Below, piece after piece: positions 62,600 through 64,000 of a DNA stretch of 64,000 nt (position 1 is the first letter of the stretch; each line of letters opens with the position of its first letter). The stretch lies in assembly GCF_001536285.1 (NCBI RefSeq), contig NZ_FAOZ01000003.1, forward strand, positions 465,503 through 529,502, given 5' to 3'. A model generated the notes under the pieces. That model was not told where the DNA came from and ran no database searches. It saw only the letters and a program-made list of their open reading frames with translations. This DNA comes from Parafrankia irregularis (GTDB taxonomy: Bacteria; Actinomycetota; Actinomycetes; Frankiales; Frankiaceae). The position numbers and the translations under genes are program-made.

Positions 62600-62679
62600 C
62601 CGCTTTCTCCCCCGCGGCCGGCACGCAGCCGCCACGGAGCCTCCCTCGGAAGCCGGCCGCCCGCCGACAGCCAAGCCGT

Positions 62680-62708
62680 TGCACCAGGACATACTTCTAG
62701 ATAATTTC
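62680..62708 (+). promoter_or_regulatory. Predicted promoter upstream of the second P450
   Basis: TTGCAC (62680-62685), a 17-base spacer and TAATTT (62703-62708) in an unusually A+T-rich patch (CTTCTAGATAATTTCTGG). It leaves a leader of about 130 bases before the P450 ATG. Confidence 0.45.
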
Positions 62709-62848
62709 TGGACTCAGGGCGCATCGGGTGCGGTCCAGCCGATGGACCGTGAATCCCCCGGGGCCGACCGAGTGCCTCCCTCCTGTGTTCGAGACCGCGG
62801 CACCGGCCGCACGGCGGCCCCGCCGCCGGCAGCGAGAAGGACCTGATC

Positions 62849-64000
62849 ATGAACCTTGACGAGGCCGGCGGCGTCTTCACCGACCCCACCGCCTACGCGG
62901 ACGAGCAGCGCTTCCACGCCGCCACCGCCGTGCTGCGCCGCGAGTCTCCGGTCCACCGGGTCGAGACCGACGGCTTCGCCCCGTTCTGGGCGATCACCCG
63001 GTACGACGACGTCATGGAGATCTCCCGCGACTCCGAGCTGTGGCACAACGCCCCCCGCACCGCCGTCCAGCAGGACCCGGACGCCCCCGCACCACCCATC
63101 CGAGCCCTCGTCCAGATGGACGCCCCCGACCACCCGATCTACCGCCACATCAGCGCCGACTGGTTCAAACCCGCCGGTGTACGGCGCCTGTCCGACCGCA
63201 TCACCCAGCTCGCGAAACGCTACGTCGACCACATGGCCGACCTCGGCGGCGAATGCGACTTCGTCCAGGACGTCGCCGCGCACTACCCGCTCTACGTCAT
63301 CCTCTCCCTGCTCGGCCTGCCGGAGGAGGACTTCCCCCGGATGCTGAAGCTCACCCAGGAGCTGTTCGGCGCCGAGGACCAGGACATGGCACGCGCCGCC
63401 GACGGCGACGCCGCCGCGATGGAAGCCCTCCTCGACTTCTTCCAGTACTTCCAGGGCGTCATCGCCGACCGCCGCGCCAACCCCACCGACGACCTCGGCT
63501 CCGTCATCGCCAACGCCACCGTCCACGGCGACACCATCGGCGAACTCGAGGTCGTCGGCTACTACGTCCTCATCGCCACCGCCGGCCACGACACCACCAG
63601 CGCAGCGATCTCCGGCGGCCTGCACGCCCTGCTCGACAACCCCGACCAGTGGCAGCGCCTCACCGCCGACCCGGCAGCCCTCGTGCCGACCGCGGTCGAC
63701 GAGATGATCCGCTGGACGTCCCCCGTCAAGCACTTCATGCGCACCGCCACCCGCGACACCACCATCCGCGGCGTCCCGATCCCCGCCGGCGACGCCGTCC
63801 TGCTGTCCTACCCCTCGGCCAACCGCGACGAGGACGTCTTCACCGACCCGCAGACCTTCGACGTCGGCCGCACCCCCAACAAGCACGTCGGCTTCGGCTT
63901 CGGCGCCCACTACTGCCTCGGCACCCACCTCGCCCGCCTCGAAGCCCGCGCCCTCTACACCGAACTCGTCCCCCGCCTGCGCGAGGTCGAGCTCGCCGGC
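62849..64000 (+). CDS. Cytochrome P450, 3' end beyond the window
   Basis: The first 384 codons of a P450; only about 20-25 residues should be missing. I-helix ATAGHDTTSA, K-helix DEMIRWTSP and heme loop GFGFGAHYCLGTHLAR (Cys 356) are intact. MDAPDHPIYRHIS and the overall pattern resemble steroid/terpene-type P450s such as CYP125 or linalool hydroxylases. The ATG at 62849 follows GAGAAGGA. Distinct from the P450 at 51 kb. It has its own promoter. Confidence 0.92.
   Translation, partial: MNLDEAGGVFTDPTAYADEQRFHAATAVLRRESPVHRVETDGFAPFWAITRYDDVMEISRDSELWHNAPRTAVQQDPDAPAPPIRALVQMDAPDHPIYRHISADWFKPAGVRRLSDRITQLAKRYVDHMADLGGECDFVQDVAAHYPLYVILSLLGLPEEDFPRMLKLTQELFGAEDQDMARAADGDAAAMEALLDFFQYFQGVIADRRANPTDDLGSVIANATVHGDTIGELEVVGYYVLIATAGHDTTSAAISGGLHALLDNPDQWQRLTADPAALVPTAVDEMIRWTSPVKHFMRTATRDTTIRGVPIPAGDAVLLSYPSANRDEDVFTDPQTFDVGRTPNKHVGFGFGAHYCLGTHLARLEARALYTELVPRLREVELAG

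Overview
The window is very G+C-rich, densely packed DNA. GTG and TTG starts and four-base stop/start overlaps are common, and the gene families (IclR, CaiB/BaiF, P450, acyl-CoA dehydrogenase, AfsR-like ATPase-LuxR) are typical of a soil or plant-associated filamentous actinobacterium. A Frankia/Pseudofrankia-type organism is my best guess from gene content, not a proven assignment. I see no rRNA, tRNA, insertion sequence or CRISPR array.

Layout. (1) 1-1.8 kb: the end of a branched-chain-amino-acid-type ABC ATPase and a solute-binding lipoprotein. (2) 2-17 kb: plant-sugar catabolism. A GH3 beta-glucosidase, GH78 alpha-L-rhamnosidase and GH1 beta-glucosidase surround xylB/xylA (minus strand) and a coupled plus-strand operon for non-phosphorylative sugar oxidation (U32-like barrel protein, galactonate-dehydratase-like enolase, zinc alcohol dehydrogenase, ketoglutarate-semialdehyde-type dehydrogenase, SMP-30 lactonase). 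A promoter/operator module carrying CACTAG half-sites lies in the xyl intergenic region. It recurs before the next operon (17.4-20.4 kb), a PhyH-type oxygenase with an ABC exporter. (3) 20.5-35.3 kb: a catabolic island with a Baeyer-Villiger monooxygenase, TPP-dependent lyase, three SDR/hotdog enzymes, a TauD-type dioxygenase, an old-yellow-enzyme fusion, an Asp/Glu-racemase-fold protein, an IclR regulator, a CoA transferase, an HMG-CoA-lyase-like enzyme and a TIM-barrel isomerase. It probably degrades a cyclic ketone or aromatic/terpenoid substrate. (4) 35.3-40.3 kb: a HEAT-repeat protein, a repeat-containing metalloprotease gene broken by a nonsense codon, hypothetical genes and a decayed crotonase fragment. 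(5) 40.7-51.1 kb: the standout, a compact RiPP cluster. (6) 51.2-64 kb: two P450s, enoyl-CoA hydratase, two acyl-CoA dehydrogenases and an APH-like kinase (lipid or steroid-like oxidation), an AfsR-like regulator and small accessory genes.

The RiPP cluster runs precursor > RRE/E1-like partner > CocE-type serine hydrolase > YcaO > YcaO > FecCD permease > FecE ATPase > FecB lipoprotein > EntS-like MFS exporter, with most junctions overlapping by four bases. The 62-residue precursor is almost entirely two near-identical 27-residue units and has only a six-residue non-repeated head. A strong hairpin separates it from the enzymes. An overlapping palindrome resembling actinobacterial Zur boxes sits at its presumed transcription start. 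Heterocyclisation genes combined with siderophore-type uptake (FecBCD) and EntS-type export suggest a ribosomally made metal-binding peptide, possibly a zincophore. That functional proposal is inference. I do not know of a described system with this exact composition.
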